Position numbers and translations under genes: made by a program. The notes beneath the pieces are model-generated. The model worked only from the letters and a program-made list of their open reading frames with translations, had not been told where the DNA came from and ran no database searches. From NCBI GenBank assembly GCA_902462495.1, contig CABQCC010000099.1, forward strand, positions 1 through 5,629: a DNA stretch of 5,629 nucleotides, in the 5' to 3' direction. Of this stretch, positions 5,625 to 5,629 are shown in pieces. Each line of letters opens with the position of its first letter. The stretch's first letter is position 1. Source of the DNA: an uncultured Eubacterium sp. (GTDB lineage: Bacteria > Bacillota > Clostridia > Oscillospirales > Acutalibacteraceae).

Positions 5625-5629
5625 AACGC

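Larger units (their letters stand above)
5511..5629. repeat. Hairpin-dense non-coding stretch, possible end of a MITE or insertion element
   Basis: From GAGCGTGTCGAAAAAG (5511-5526) to the window end no gene is supported, yet the stretch is packed with dyads: a small hairpin at 5520-5533 (GAAAA/TTTTC), a near-palindrome at 5550-5566 and a 58-nt hairpin at 5567-5624. The opening sequence resembles the style of some insertion-sequence termini, but no partner repeat or target duplication is visible because the element would run off the right edge. The mobile-element reading is inference. The dyads are directly visible. Confidence 0.35.

Noticed and set aside
5444..5629. Stop-free minus-strand frame of about 60 codons entering from the right edge
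   Set aside because: It has no start in the window, runs through a strong hairpin, a near-palindrome and a terminator-like stem, and encodes a low-plausibility sequence. It could be the 3' end of a gene only if the sequence to the right supports it.
1..5629. CRISPR array, tRNA or rRNA genes
   Set aside because: No regularly spaced direct repeats, cloverleaf-like sequence or rRNA-like stretch is visible in any part of the window.

Overview
The window looks like chromosomal DNA from a low-GC, Gram-positive anaerobe, most likely a gut Clostridia member of the Ruminococcus/Oscillospiraceae type. The signs are AT-rich intergenic DNA, strong AGGAG-type ribosome binding sites, SigA-like promoters, lysine-rich membrane-anchored foldases and a pyrophosphate-type phosphofructokinase. 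The lineage is inferred from style, not from a marker gene.

Layout. Positions 25-3778 hold two consecutive plus-strand genes for paralogous membrane-anchored parvulin (PpiC/SurA/PrsA-like) foldases of 613 and 591 aa. Each has its own promoter. Both proteins have a cytoplasmic N-terminal tail, one transmembrane helix, a Tyr-rich SurA-N-like helical region, a degenerate parvulin-like module and a C-terminal parvulin module with recognisable active-site motifs. The tails differ completely: acidic and disordered in the first, a charged helical hairpin in the second. A hairpin terminator (3788-3823) follows. Next is a 78-aa protein that is almost entirely one uninterrupted coiled coil (3840-4076), function unknown.

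A bidirectional terminator (4080-4120) separates these genes from a convergent minus-strand gene (4117-5364) for a 415-aa PPi-dependent 6-phosphofructokinase. Its promoter (5398-5426) has the same hexamers and spacing as that of the first foldase gene. Right of it, 5427-5629 holds no supported gene. It has a hairpin with a U-tract on the minus strand (5467-5502), then a structure-rich stretch (5511-5629) with a 58-nt near-perfect hairpin, which may be the end of a small mobile or dispersed repeat.

How the genes work together. The two foldases probably share the job of folding exported proteins outside the membrane. The coiled-coil protein might work with them or simply be a neighbour. The phosphofructokinase is an independent glycolytic gene. 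I see no clear defence, secretion or biosynthetic system. The most interesting points are the double-parvulin architecture with divergent cytoplasmic tails, the small coiled-coil protein, and the hairpin-dense element at the right edge.
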